Positions 1 through 8,006 of a stretch of 64,000 bases of DNA are shown here, piece by piece. Where the stretch lies: positions 1 to 64,000 of the forward strand of contig JAEUQK010000024.1 in the NCBI GenBank assembly GCA_016789265.1. Reading direction: 5' to 3'. This DNA is from Blastocatellia bacterium. GTDB lineage: Bacteria > Acidobacteriota > Blastocatellia > Pyrinomonadales > Pyrinomonadaceae. Position 1 is the stretch's first letter; every line of letters starts with the position of its first letter. Below the pieces are notes generated by a model, which worked only from the letters and a program-made list of their open reading frames with translations, was not told the origin of the DNA and made no database searches. Both the position numbers and the translations under genes were made by a program.

Positions 1-1305
1 CAGAAGTTCTCGTTTGACCGGTTCGGAAATCGATATCTGAAGGCTTCGGAGAATCCATCGAATCAAAATCCGCTAGCCCCGACGCCCATAGAGGACAACA
101 ACATCGAGCGTGCGACAAACCGGTTCGCGGCTAATACGGGACCGGTTTACGACGATGCCGGAAACGTTGTCTCGGACGATAAATTTCGCGAGATGGATTT
201 CGTCTATGATGCAAACGGCCGAATGGCGAAGGCGATAAAGGCCAACTTTCCTGAGGCACTGTCCGTTTTCGATGCCGGAGGGAACAAGGTCGCAACCCGT
301 GTAAACGATGTTTGGAGGTTTCAGATCTACGATGCGGGCGGCAAATGCGTCGCCGAATACGGAGGTCCTCAGTCGACGGACGACGGAGGGGTGAAATACA
401 CCCATCAGGATATTCAATGCTCGATAAGAACGATCTCGACCCAGGCGGGCTTTGCACAGGCAAGAATGGACTACCAGGCGTTTGGCGAACAGATCTCAAG
501 CAGTATAGGACAACGAACCTCAACCGGTTACACAACCAGCGACACGCTCCGAAACAGATACGCAATGACCGAACGCGACGAAGCGACCGGCCTCGACGAC
601 ACCTGGTTTAGGAAACTTGAAAACCGCGGCGGTCGTTGGACCTCGCCCGATCCTTATAACGGAAGTGCCAACATTGGAAACGGTCAAAGCTGGAATCGAT
701 ATTCTTACGTTGAGAATCAGCCGACAAACTCTGTCGATCCATCGGGGTTGAATATGGCGATCCTGATACCCAATATTGAATGTCGAACCGTAATACGGCT
801 TGATCGGCCAGAGACGATTTGCGAACAGGTCGGTTGGCGCATCTGGGGAGTAGGAGGGAGTGGATCAAGCGGAGGCGGTATTGAGTCCGGTGGAGGTCGC
901 GGTGATGAATGCCCTCCAGGTCCAAGTGTCTGTTTGCAGAAGAAACTTGAGAAAGAAACTCGAAAAACGGTAAAAGAGGCAAATGACCGTGAAAGAAAAC
1001 GAGAGTCTGATTTTCGCAACTGCCTCCATACCGAGATGGCTGAACCTATGAGACAGCTGAATGATTTAATGTACAAGCACTTAGGTAAATGGAGAGATAA
1101 GGTTGGAATTGGGAGCATTGGTGGACTTCTTAGGACTGGACTTATGGGAGCTTTTGCGGGAATTGGGATGCTGGGTGGGAGCTACATTGCGCTCTCTGAC
1201 TGGTACGACGAGCTAGTGGCCTTTGAAGAAACAACGTTCGAGCCCACGCGCCAGGCAGCCATTAAGAAATGTCGAGAACTTACGGGATACCAAGGGAAAC
1301 TATGA
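1..1305 (+). CDS. Rhs-family protein, C-terminal part with variable toxin-like tip (5' end outside window)
   Basis: The reading frame is open from base 1, so the gene starts before the window. It carries YD/RHS repeats and the Rhs-associated core, with the conserved GLDDTWFRKLENRGGRWTSP block and the terminal NxVDPSGL motif near base 750. Rhs proteins form a cage that delivers a variable C-terminal toxin. After the core boundary the sequence changes character: a Gly/Ser-rich linker (about 845-905), a highly charged helical stretch (about 925-1020), then a Gly-rich hydrophobic segment (about 1100-1200) that could insert in a membrane. No known toxin domain was recognised. The stop overlaps the next small membrane-protein gene by four bases (ATGA), the usual arrangement of toxin and immunity genes. 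The core is near-identical to that of the copy at 2.0-2.6 kb. Confidence 0.85.
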   Translation, partial: QKFSFDRFGNRYLKASENPSNQNPLAPTPIEDNNIERATNRFAANTGPVYDDAGNVVSDDKFREMDFVYDANGRMAKAIKANFPEALSVFDAGGNKVATRVNDVWRFQIYDAGGKCVAEYGGPQSTDDGGVKYTHQDIQCSIRTISTQAGFAQARMDYQAFGEQISSSIGQRTSTGYTTSDTLRNRYAMTERDEATGLDDTWFRKLENRGGRWTSPDPYNGSANIGNGQSWNRYSYVENQPTNSVDPSGLNMAILIPNIECRTVIRLDRPETICEQVGWRIWGVGGSGSSGGGIESGGGRGDECPPGPSVCLQKKLEKETRKTVKEANDRERKRESDFRNCLHTEMAEPMRQLNDLMYKHLGKWRDKVGIGSIGGLLRTGLMGAFAGIGMLGGSYIALSDWYDELVAFEETTFEPTRQAAIKKCRELTGYQGKL

Positions 1306-1562
1306 GAAAACCGGAACTTGCCGATCTTTTAATTGTGCCTTTCACCTTCGGAATGACAATGCTGATCGCCCGTTTGTTTTCGACAGACGACGCATTCGGA
1401 GGAAAGTGGTTTCTGGTTTTCATGTCAGGTGCAATTTTTATTGCGTACTGGCATTTCGCTAGGGGTCGAAGCTTCTTTTGGGGAGGTAAGATCACATTCG
1501 TGAGGTGGTTGTTGTTGTCGTTTATCGTTCTTGTTTTGGGACTTATTAGACTCGTGATCTAA
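1302..1562 (+). CDS. small hydrophobic protein, candidate immunity partner of the upstream Rhs tip
   Basis: This 86-residue protein begins at an ATG overlapping the stop of the Rhs gene (ATGA), which implies translational coupling. It has about three hydrophobic segments (residues roughly 8-22, 28-45 and 60-85) and no recognised family. The frame continues 12 codons upstream, but the ATGA overlap supports the start used here. Position directly after an Rhs C-terminal tip and before a displaced Rhs core is typical of immunity genes. Because the neighbouring tip has a membrane-like segment, a small inner-membrane immunity protein would make sense. The immunity role is inferred from position only. 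Confidence 0.6.
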   Translation: MRKPELADLLIVPFTFGMTMLIARLFSTDDAFGGKWFLVFMSGAIFIAYWHFARGRSFFWGGKITFVRWLLLSFIVLVLGLIRLVI

Positions 1563-2039
1563 GTGTATTTCGGGAATGGAACCTTTCAAAGCTTCACTCT
1601 AAAAGGCCCTCTTCAGATGAACGGCCAGGAGTTGATACGAGGCTCTGAATTATTGCATAAATACAATTACAGTTACGGCTAGATCGACGCGCAGAGCGGC
1701 AGTGTTGATACGACAAAGAACAATGGGCAGCTTGCCCAGGTAGAAAGCTATATTGGCGGGACCGCTTCGAGTCCTACGAAACAGTTCACCCAGAAGTTCA
1801 GCTACGATTCGATTGGCAGGCTCGCGGAGTCCAAAGAGTATCGCGGGGACACAAACGCGCTGACTTACAAACAGACGTTCTCGTTTGACCGGTTCGGAAA
1901 CCTTTACCGAAAAGCTACAAGTAACAATCCAACGGGTCAAGAGAATCCTCTTCCATTTACCCCCATAGAAGAAACCGACATAAGCAAAGCGACAAACAGG
2001 TTTACGACCGAGACCGCTTACGACGACGCTGGCAACGTC
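1563..2039 (+). pseudogene. displaced Rhs core fragment, 5' part, with in-frame TAG
   Basis: In the same frame as the downstream Rhs gene, translation from 1563 reads as Rhs sequence (for example YNYSYG, then IDAQSGSVDTTKNNGQLAQ), but a TAG lies at 1680-1682. The third Rhs remnant at 3788 has a Glu codon (GAG) at the matching position, so this is most simply a G-to-T nonsense change. No usual Rhs N-terminus precedes it: the segment starts directly after the stop of the small gene upstream. This is the pattern left when a new C-terminal cassette displaces an old one. The part after the TAG is open through to 3293. Confidence 0.65.
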
Positions 2040-3293
2040 GTGACCGACGATAAATTCCGATCAATGGGCTTCTCCTACGACGCAAATGGACGGATGGTAA
2101 AGGCGACGAAGACAAGCGTACCGGACTCACATTCAGTCTACGACGCCGCTGGACTACGCGTTGCCGAAAGGGTTAATGACATTTGGCGATTTCTGGTCTA
2201 TGACATCGGCGGAAAGATTGTTGCTGAGTATGGCGGGCCGCAACAAACAGACGACGGAGGCGTGAAATACGTGCTTTCCGACTGGCAGGGATCAACGCGT
2301 GCGATCGTGGGAAACACAGGTCACGTCCAGAGCCGGATGGATTACTCGACGTTCGGCGAAAGTATTGGCAACGGAACAGGTGTCCGGACAGCGCAGCAAG
2401 GCTTTAGCGTTTCAGACTCATTGCGTCAGCGCTACGGGCTAACCGAACGCGACGAGGCTACCGGCCTCGACGACACCTGGTTTAGGAAGTTAGAGAACCG
2501 CGGCGGCAGATGGACCTCGCCCGATCCATACAACGGCAGTGCCAACATTGGAAACGGTCAAAGCTGGAACCGTTACTCTTACGTTGAAAACCAGCCGACA
2601 AACTATGTCGATCCCAGTGGTTTAAACTCCGCTTCGCCCTGGCCGCGACCGTGGGGAACCTATGGTGGTGGATTTGGAGAAGCTCTTTTCCGTTGGGCGG
2701 ACAATATGTGGAGTAGCGGAGGTTGGTCGGCTGAATACAGTGGTGGAGATCACTGGGCTGCCGAACAGGGTGGAATTGCTTTCTCCGGAGGCGACATCGG
2801 AGGCTTTCTAAACGGCCCTCCGTTGCTTCCGGGAATACACATCAACTGGAGCGGCGGGAGAGAACCAGTCATTCTTGGATTTGCTTTGGTCCATTCAATG
2901 AATCCGACCCTTGTTAACTCTGAAGAAACAGGTGTGGGCGGTTCAGCGGCGGACGGCTCTGAACGACTTGAACGGATGATGAATTGCGCACTAGGCTACT
3001 ATGGAATTGATCCTATAAGTGTCCTAGGACTCTCATCGACAGTCAAATGGGGACTCATTGCACTCGCAGCAGGCGGCGTCCCAAAGTCAGCAGCAGCCGG
3101 ACTGGGATTGAGGGTACTCACCCAACCAGGGTCCAGCCAGTACACAAGTGCTATCAGGATGCTTTCCCAAGCGACTGGGAGTGAAATACTCAAGAGCGTT
3201 GCGAATTTTGGGAAGAAATATGCGGGGCCAATTGCAATTGCATCGGCGATCATCGACGCCACCGCCATAGGAATCTGTACGGCCCTGGATTAG
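2040..3293 (+). CDS. orphan Rhs core plus second variable C-terminus
   Basis: A GTG at 2040 is the first start used here, although Rhs homology in frame extends upstream past the TAG at 1680. Residues 1 to about 195 repeat the Rhs core of the first gene almost word for word, ending at VDPSGLN near base 2627. After that the sequence is unrelated to the first gene's tip: a Gly/Trp-rich stretch, then an Ala/Gly-rich hydrophobic region (about 3050-3290) ending in a probable transmembrane helix. No toxin family was recognised. A separate gene follows after 10 bases and is the likely immunity partner. Whether this orphan is expressed is unknown. It may serve as a silent tip donated to the upstream gene by recombination. 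Confidence 0.7.
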   Translation: MTDDKFRSMGFSYDANGRMVKATKTSVPDSHSVYDAAGLRVAERVNDIWRFLVYDIGGKIVAEYGGPQQTDDGGVKYVLSDWQGSTRAIVGNTGHVQSRMDYSTFGESIGNGTGVRTAQQGFSVSDSLRQRYGLTERDEATGLDDTWFRKLENRGGRWTSPDPYNGSANIGNGQSWNRYSYVENQPTNYVDPSGLNSASPWPRPWGTYGGGFGEALFRWADNMWSSGGWSAEYSGGDHWAAEQGGIAFSGGDIGGFLNGPPLLPGIHINWSGGREPVILGFALVHSMNPTLVNSEETGVGGSAADGSERLERMMNCALGYYGIDPISVLGLSSTVKWGLIALAAGGVPKSAAAGLGLRVLTQPGSSQYTSAIRMLSQATGSEILKSVANFGKKYAGPIAIASAIIDATAIGICTALD

Positions 3294-3303
3294 GTAGGTT
3301 TTT

Positions 3304-3741
3304 ATGATTGACCGATATGCACGAGACATTGGTGCTGCGGCCCTTGAAGAATTCTTGGAAGGGTCTATAACCAATGAAGAATATGAAGAAAAGTATCCAA
3401 GAAGTGAAAATGATCCTGCATTACGGGAGATATATTTGCAGGTTTGGTTTTTCTATTCTGATATCAAAAAGCACAAACTGATCGGCAAAAACTCGCTTAA
3501 TGACGAACAGTCTAAATTAGTAGAGCGATGTATACTGTTTCTAAAAAGTGATCTTGAGTTCGAATGGCGGCCTCAGAAACTTCGTCCTTTGCAGGGTATT
3601 CTTCGGCTTTTTGGATTTGAGCGGGAGACAGAAGAAATGGATACCGGCGACAAGGATGTGTGGCCCTTTTACACTGTAGAGCGGTACGAATCCATGGCCG
3701 TGGCAACCACGGACAACCGCAACGGGAGCCATCGCGGATAA
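3304..3741 (+). CDS. candidate immunity protein for the second Rhs tip
   Basis: A 145-residue, mostly soluble and acidic protein with an N-terminal helical part (ALEEFLEGSITNEEYEEKYP) and a Trp/Tyr-rich middle. It follows the orphan Rhs tip by 10 bases with a GTAGGT sequence just before the ATG. I do not recognise a named family; the length, composition and position fit Rhs-linked immunity proteins. The last dozen residues (rich in Asn, Arg and Gly) may be read-through into the degenerate third Rhs fragment, so the native C-terminus may have been altered. Confidence 0.6.
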   Translation: MIDRYARDIGAAALEEFLEGSITNEEYEEKYPRSENDPALREIYLQVWFFYSDIKKHKLIGKNSLNDEQSKLVERCILFLKSDLEFEWRPQKLRPLQGILRLFGFERETEEMDTGDKDVWPFYTVERYESMAVATTDNRNGSHRG

Positions 3742-3769
3742 CAATGCCGCCACTGGACGGTTTGCCTTC

Positions 3770-3966
3770 GGTCCGCTACGACCCAGCGTCGAGATCGATC
3801 CTCAAACCGGCACAGTTGATACTACAAAGAACAGCGGACAGCTCGCACAGGAACGAAAGCTATATTGGCGGGACCGCTTCGAGTCCTACGAAACAGTTCA
3901 CCCAGAAGTTCAGCTACGATTCGATTGGCCGTTTGAAGGATTCGAGTGAATACCGCGGCGATACGA
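3770..3966 (+). pseudogene. third Rhs core remnant, frameshifted and truncated
   Basis: From 3788 the sequence reads VEIDPQTGTVDTTKNSGQLAQ in one frame, then after about 3850 the match continues one frame over (ESYIGGTASSPTKQF and onwards). Relative to the copy at 1.7 kb there is one extra base near 3854. Bases 3855-3929 are identical to 1743-1817 over 75 bp. Rhs similarity ends near 3966, followed by unrelated sequence. It is clearly a decayed third copy of the Rhs core. Confidence 0.75.
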
Positions 3967-4053
3967 AAATTTTGATTCCCAAGCTGACTGTTTGTCTTTC
4001 TCTCAGGTGCTTATTCTGTCCGTCGCAAATACGTTGCAAAAAGTTGAGCGAAA

Positions 4054-4139
4054 GAGAATAAGAATGAATGTCTATGACAATTCGCACACGACGTAAATTA
4101 TTGATTTATTGTATAGTTGTCACAAATATTCTTATTCTC
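4054..4139. repeat. 86-bp element with perfect 12-bp terminal inverted repeats
   Basis: GAGAATAAGAAT at 4054-4065 is matched by its exact reverse complement at 4128-4139. An inner TGACAA (4075-4080) and TTGTCA (4117-4122) give a second pair. The inside is AT-rich and has no convincing gene. It lies between the last Rhs remnant and the tRNA fragment. It could be a very small MITE-like element or a recombination/regulatory hairpin. Confidence 0.6.
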
Positions 4140-4155
4140 GTTCCGCCTTGGTCAC

Positions 4156-4203
4156 GGTTTCATAACCCCAAGGTCGGGAGTTCGATCCTCCCCCCCGCCA
4201 CCA
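4156..4203 (+). tRNA. tRNA-Met (CAT) 3' fragment, 5' half missing
   Basis: The segment contains a CAT anticodon in a TTCATAA loop (4159-4165), a T arm with a 5-bp stem GGGAG/CTCCC around TTCGATC (4176-4192), the 3' acceptor strand CCCCGCC (4193-4199), discriminator A and an encoded CCA (4201-4203). No matching GGCGGGG acceptor strand or D arm lies in the 40 bases upstream, and the 5' side of the anticodon stem pairs poorly. It is therefore a 3' remnant of about 48 bp. Such fragments are what tRNA-targeted integration leaves at one end of an island; here the island would lie to the left. Confidence 0.7.
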
Positions 4204-4214
4204 AATTCATTAAG

Positions 4215-4244
4215 GACAGGTTTCGGCCTGTCTTTTTCTTTTTT
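4215..4244 (+). terminator. rho-independent terminator after the tRNA fragment
   Basis: GACAGG (4215-4220) pairs with CCTGTC (4227-4232) around TTTCGG, followed by TTTTTCTTTTTT. It sits 12 bases after the CCA, as expected for the native terminator of the tRNA gene. Confidence 0.85.
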
Positions 4245-4269
4245 CAGCGAATGGGCATAGACTTCTTTC

Positions 4270-4992
4270 GTGAGCGATCTTGAACACGAACACACCGCCG
4301 AAGCGATCGCCGATCGGATCGCGGCGTCAAACCACAATTACATTCGTGATTTCATCTACGGTGGGATCGATGGATCGGTGACCACGTTCGCGGTCGTTTC
4401 CGGCGTCGCCGGTGCAGAGCTTTCGGTGACCGTGGTCTTAATACTCGGGTTTGCGAATCTCGTGGCTGACGGATTTTCCATGGCGGCGAGCAATTTTCTC
4501 GGAACGCGTGCCGAACACGACGACTATCTCCGGCTCGAAAAAATAGAACATAGGCACATAGAACTTGCGCCCGAGGGAGAACGCGAAGAAGTTCGCGAGA
4601 TATATCGGTCAAAGGGCTTCGAAGGCGAGGAGCTCGAAAAAGCCGTTGCGCTCATCACGGCCGACAAAGACCGCTGGGTAAAAACGATGCTCACCGAAGA
4701 ATACGGACTCCCGTCCGAGATACGTTCGCCGTGGACAGCATCGCTGCTTACGTTTGCCGCCTTCTTGATCTGCGGACTTGTTCCTTTGATCCCGTACTTG
4801 TTCGGCTTCGGTTCCTCCTTCATTACGTCCTGCGTCATGACCGGCTTTACCTTCTTCCTCATCGGTTCATTCAAGAGCCGCTGGTCCACAACGGGCTGGC
4901 TTCGCTCCGGCCTCGAAACGTTCTTTGTTGGCTCGCTGGCGGCGGCTTTGGCATATGCCGTAGGTGTCTTGCTGAAGGGCGTTGCCGGCTAG
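4270..4992 (+). CDS. VIT1/CCC1-family metal transporter
   Basis: A 240-residue protein of the VIT1/CCC1 family, which moves iron or manganese across membranes. The N-terminal helix pair carries the family signature around residues 28-75 (YGGIDGSVTTFAVVSG, then LADGFSMAASNFLG-like sequence). A charged cytoplasmic segment (about 85-155) matches the metal-binding domain, followed by three C-terminal helices. Translation starts at GTG; no ATG lies in a better place. It stands alone between the tRNA terminator and the VIT/VWA gene. Substrate (Fe2+ or Mn2+) cannot be told from sequence. Confidence 0.88.
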   Translation: MSDLEHEHTAEAIADRIAASNHNYIRDFIYGGIDGSVTTFAVVSGVAGAELSVTVVLILGFANLVADGFSMAASNFLGTRAEHDDYLRLEKIEHRHIELAPEGEREEVREIYRSKGFEGEELEKAVALITADKDRWVKTMLTEEYGLPSEIRSPWTASLLTFAAFLICGLVPLIPYLFGFGSSFITSCVMTGFTFFLIGSFKSRWSTTGWLRSGLETFFVGSLAAALAYAVGVLLKGVAG

Positions 4993-5152
4993 CTGCCGGC
5001 TTGTTCAGTGGCTTATCCCGACGAAGTACTGTGGCTAGTACTGCTTGACCCTGTGGCTGCGGGCATTATCTTTATTTATCCAAAGATCTACGATCACCTC
5101 GGTTAGAGATGTAGCAACGATCCGCTCCGGCGGACTTTAATGAGGTGGTCAA

Positions 5153-7141
5153 ATGACATTCAGATCAATTCTGCATCGAGCTCTTTTAATACTCTCGGTC
5201 TCAGTTCTGGCGTTGGTCTCGGCTGCTGCCCAAACCGATGCCGACAAAACTCTTTCCCCTTATTTCTTCGTTAAGGGCGACCCCAAGGTCGATCAGCTGC
5301 CGCTCAAAGATACCAGCGTCGAGATAAACGTATCGGGAGTGATCGCCGACGTCCGTGTCGTGCAGCAATATACGAACGAGGGAACGCGGCCGATAAACGC
5401 GACCTATGTCTTTCCTGCTTCGACCCGCGCCGCAGTTTACGGAATGCGGATGCGTATCGGCGATGAAGTCATTGTCGCCAAGATAAAAGAGCGCGAAAAG
5501 GCGAAAGAAGAATTTGAGGCAGCGAAAAAAGAGGGCAAAAGCGCGTCGCTGCTCGAACAATCCAGGCCAAATGTTTTCACGATGAATCTCGCCAATCTCA
5601 TGCCTAACGAAATGGTCGAGATCGAACTGCGATATACCGAACTCCTTGTGCCTACCAACGGAATATATGAGGTGGTTTACCCGACGGTCGTCGGGCCGCG
5701 ATATGCGTCGCCAAACGAAACGGCTGGAAATGAGACCGCGTTCGTAGAGACGCCGTACCTTCGCGACGGCCAGAAACCGACAAGCACGTTTCACATCTCG
5801 ACCCGAATTTCCGGCGGCGTTCCCATTCGGGATCTCGGCTCGTCTTCGCACCAGATCGCGTCCGAATGGCTCGGGCAGACCGTCGCCCGGATTTCGTTAA
5901 ACGAGGCAGATCCGTATCAAGGAAACCGCGATTTCATACTTCATTACCGTCTCGCCGGCGATCAGATCGCGTCCGGTTTGATCCTTTATCAGGGGCTCGA
6001 TGAGAATTTCTTCCTCTATATGGCACAGCCGCCAAAACGCGTGATGCCTGACGAAATTCCGCCGCGTGAATTCGTCTTCGTTGTTGATGTTTCCGGTTCC
6101 ATGGACGGATTTCCGCTCGAAGTTTCTAAGAAGCTCCTCCAGGACCTGATCGGCGGCCTGCGGCAGTCCGATCTCTTTAACGTCATACTCTTCGCCGGCG
6201 ATTCGACCGCTCTTTCTGAAACACCGCTGCCGGCAAACCAGGAAAATATTTCGCGTGCCATCCAGCTTATCGAGCAACAACGTGGAAGCGGCGGGACTGA
6301 AATGCTTCCGGCGATACAACAAGCAATGAAACTCCGCCGCGAGCCCGGCGTTTCACGCAGCATCGTACTCGTGACCGATGGTTACGTTTCGATCGAGGAA
6401 GGAGTGTTCAGCTATATTCGCGAGCATCTTGGCGAGTCGAACGTATTCGCCTTCGGCATCGGTTCGAGCGTTAATCGATTTCTAATCGAAGGCGTAGCGC
6501 GGGCCGGTCTTGGCGAACCGTTTGTCGTCGAAGACGAATCGAAAGCTGCTGAAACAGCCGCGAAATTCCGTGAATACATCCAGTCGCCGGTACTGACCGA
6601 CATTCAAATACGGTCCGACGGCTTTGAGATGTACGATGTGCAGCCGGGAGCATTTCCAGATCTGCTCGCAGAGCGTCCGATCGTACTCTTCGGCAAATGG
6701 CGCGGTTCGCCGAACGGAACGATCGTACTCAACGGACGAACCGGAAAAGGCGACTATGTATCGACGTTCGATGTATCAAGCGTGCTGCCCGACGAGAACA
6801 ATTCGGCGTTGCGTTACTTGTGGGCACGCACCCGCATTGCCGAGTTCTCCGATAATGGTTACGGCGACATTACGGACGCCAGGATCAGGGAGGTCACGGA
6901 ACTCGGCCTGAAATACAACCTGCTGACGCGATACACATCGTTCATCGCCGTTCGCGAGAAGATCGTTAATCCTAATGGCAACACCGATGATGTCAACCAA
7001 CCCTTGCCGCTCCCGGTCGGGGTCAGCGACCTTGCTATTGGAAGTGAACCTGAACTCCTCTGGCTGATAGGTGCATTGGCGATAGTAGCGGCGTATTTCC
7101 TGGTCCGCCGTAGATCTCCGGTTCGGGCTCTGAATGTCTAA
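5153..7141 (+). CDS. VIT and VWA domain surface protein with C-terminal sorting signal
   Basis: 662 residues. A signal peptide (1-27) is followed by a VIT domain (about 35-170) and a von Willebrand A domain with an intact metal site DVSGS at 312-316. The C-terminus has a short Pro-rich stretch, then Glu-Pro-Glu, a single hydrophobic helix (about 636-654) and an RRR cluster, the tripartite architecture of exosortase/sortase-type sorting signals. A GAGGTGG ribosome binding site precedes the ATG. The next gene, overlapping by 8 bp, encodes an exosortase, so this protein is the obvious substrate: exported, processed at the C-terminus and released or anchored. Its ligand is unknown; VIT/VWA proteins usually mediate protein binding. 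Confidence 0.85.
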   Translation: MTFRSILHRALLILSVSVLALVSAAAQTDADKTLSPYFFVKGDPKVDQLPLKDTSVEINVSGVIADVRVVQQYTNEGTRPINATYVFPASTRAAVYGMRMRIGDEVIVAKIKEREKAKEEFEAAKKEGKSASLLEQSRPNVFTMNLANLMPNEMVEIELRYTELLVPTNGIYEVVYPTVVGPRYASPNETAGNETAFVETPYLRDGQKPTSTFHISTRISGGVPIRDLGSSSHQIASEWLGQTVARISLNEADPYQGNRDFILHYRLAGDQIASGLILYQGLDENFFLYMAQPPKRVMPDEIPPREFVFVVDVSGSMDGFPLEVSKKLLQDLIGGLRQSDLFNVILFAGDSTALSETPLPANQENISRAIQLIEQQRGSGGTEMLPAIQQAMKLRREPGVSRSIVLVTDGYVSIEEGVFSYIREHLGESNVFAFGIGSSVNRFLIEGVARAGLGEPFVVEDESKAAETAAKFREYIQSPVLTDIQIRSDGFEMYDVQPGAFPDLLAERPIVLFGKWRGSPNGTIVLNGRTGKGDYVSTFDVSSVLPDENNSALRYLWARTRIAEFSDNGYGDITDARIREVTELGLKYNLLTRYTSFIAVREKIVNPNGNTDDVNQPLPLPVGVSDLAIGSEPELLWLIGALAIVAAYFLVRRRSPVRALNV

Positions 7142-8006
7142 TTCGCACGCAATGAACTACTCAACTCTTCAAACTCTCACACCGCCAGCAACGGAGAGGC
7201 GAACGCAGACCGTCTCTCCTCTTTCCCGTTCCATCATCCACTGGTTCTCAATGCAACGGGTAACGCAGATGGTCACAGTTCTCGTTATCGCATTCATTCT
7301 CAAGTATCATTATTCGACCGCAAGCGTGAACGGCCTGAAATGGATCCTCGCGCCGACCGCGTTTTTGGTCGAACTCGTAAGCGGCGTCCCGTTCGTGTTC
7401 GAATCGCACGCCGGCTACATGAATGCGGACAATACGTTTCTTATCGCCGCCCCTTGCTCCGGTATCAACTTTCTTATCATTGCATTTACCATGCTCGCGG
7501 TGGGCGTGTTGTGGCGAGATCGGACTGTGCAGACCAGATGGATCTTCATGCCGGCGTCGCTCGTTGCTGCTTATGTTTCGACGATCATCGCAAACACGGT
7601 CCGTATCGACATCGCATTGCAAACACGGAGTACCGGCCTTGGATCAAGCTGGATGAATCCGGAAGAGATCCATCGCGTCGAAGGCATCGTAGTTTACTTC
7701 AGTTTTCTCTTGCTGCTTTTTGTAGTTTCTGAGGTTGTCCGGGCAGGAGGAGTTAACGGAAATACTCTCCGGCGGCTTTTGATACCTTTAGCGATCTACT
7801 ATGCCGTGACGCTTGGGATCCCCGTTTTGATGGGAGCGTTTCGTCTTCCCGGATTTTGGTCGCACTCGATATTCGTGATCGTAACTCCGTCGCTTGTCAT
7901 GCTTCCGCTTGCGGTGTGCTTGTATGCTATTCGCTTTTGTCAGCAACGCGGAGTTCAAACACATTCTTGCCTGGTGTCCAACTCTTCCAATCCAACTCTG
8001 CATTGA
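7134..8006 (+). CDS. exosortase family protein, dedicated to the upstream VIT/VWA protein
   Basis: 290-residue multi-pass membrane protein with the exosortase catalytic triad visible: Cys108 in APCSGINF, Arg157 in NTVRID and His180 in IHRVEG. Exosortases cleave a C-terminal signal of exported proteins and may transfer them to another acceptor. It overlaps the target gene by 8 bp, so the two are co-translated. The subfamily may be XrtK, but I recall that only loosely and cannot check it. Its 3' end overlaps the convergent histidine-kinase gene by 80 bp. No exopolysaccharide genes typical of the EpsH/XrtA class are nearby. Confidence 0.82.
   Translation: MSNSHAMNYSTLQTLTPPATERRTQTVSPLSRSIIHWFSMQRVTQMVTVLVIAFILKYHYSTASVNGLKWILAPTAFLVELVSGVPFVFESHAGYMNADNTFLIAAPCSGINFLIIAFTMLAVGVLWRDRTVQTRWIFMPASLVAAYVSTIIANTVRIDIALQTRSTGLGSSWMNPEEIHRVEGIVVYFSFLLLLFVVSEVVRAGGVNGNTLRRLLIPLAIYYAVTLGIPVLMGAFRLPGFWSHSIFVIVTPSLVMLPLAVCLYAIRFCQQRGVQTHSCLVSNSSNPTLH

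Noticed and set aside
4068..4283. Plus-strand frame over the inverted repeat and the tRNA fragment
   Set aside because: It runs through the tRNA 3' end and the terminator and has no protein-like pattern.
4152..4337. Minus-strand frame with GGGGEDRTPDLG near its end
   Set aside because: This is the usual false translation of a tRNA on the wrong strand.
5008..5106. A 32-codon frame starting at GTG between the VIT1 gene and the VIT/VWA gene, with a hydrophobic middle
   Set aside because: No ribosome binding site, very short, and no relative that I can recall; chance cannot be excluded.
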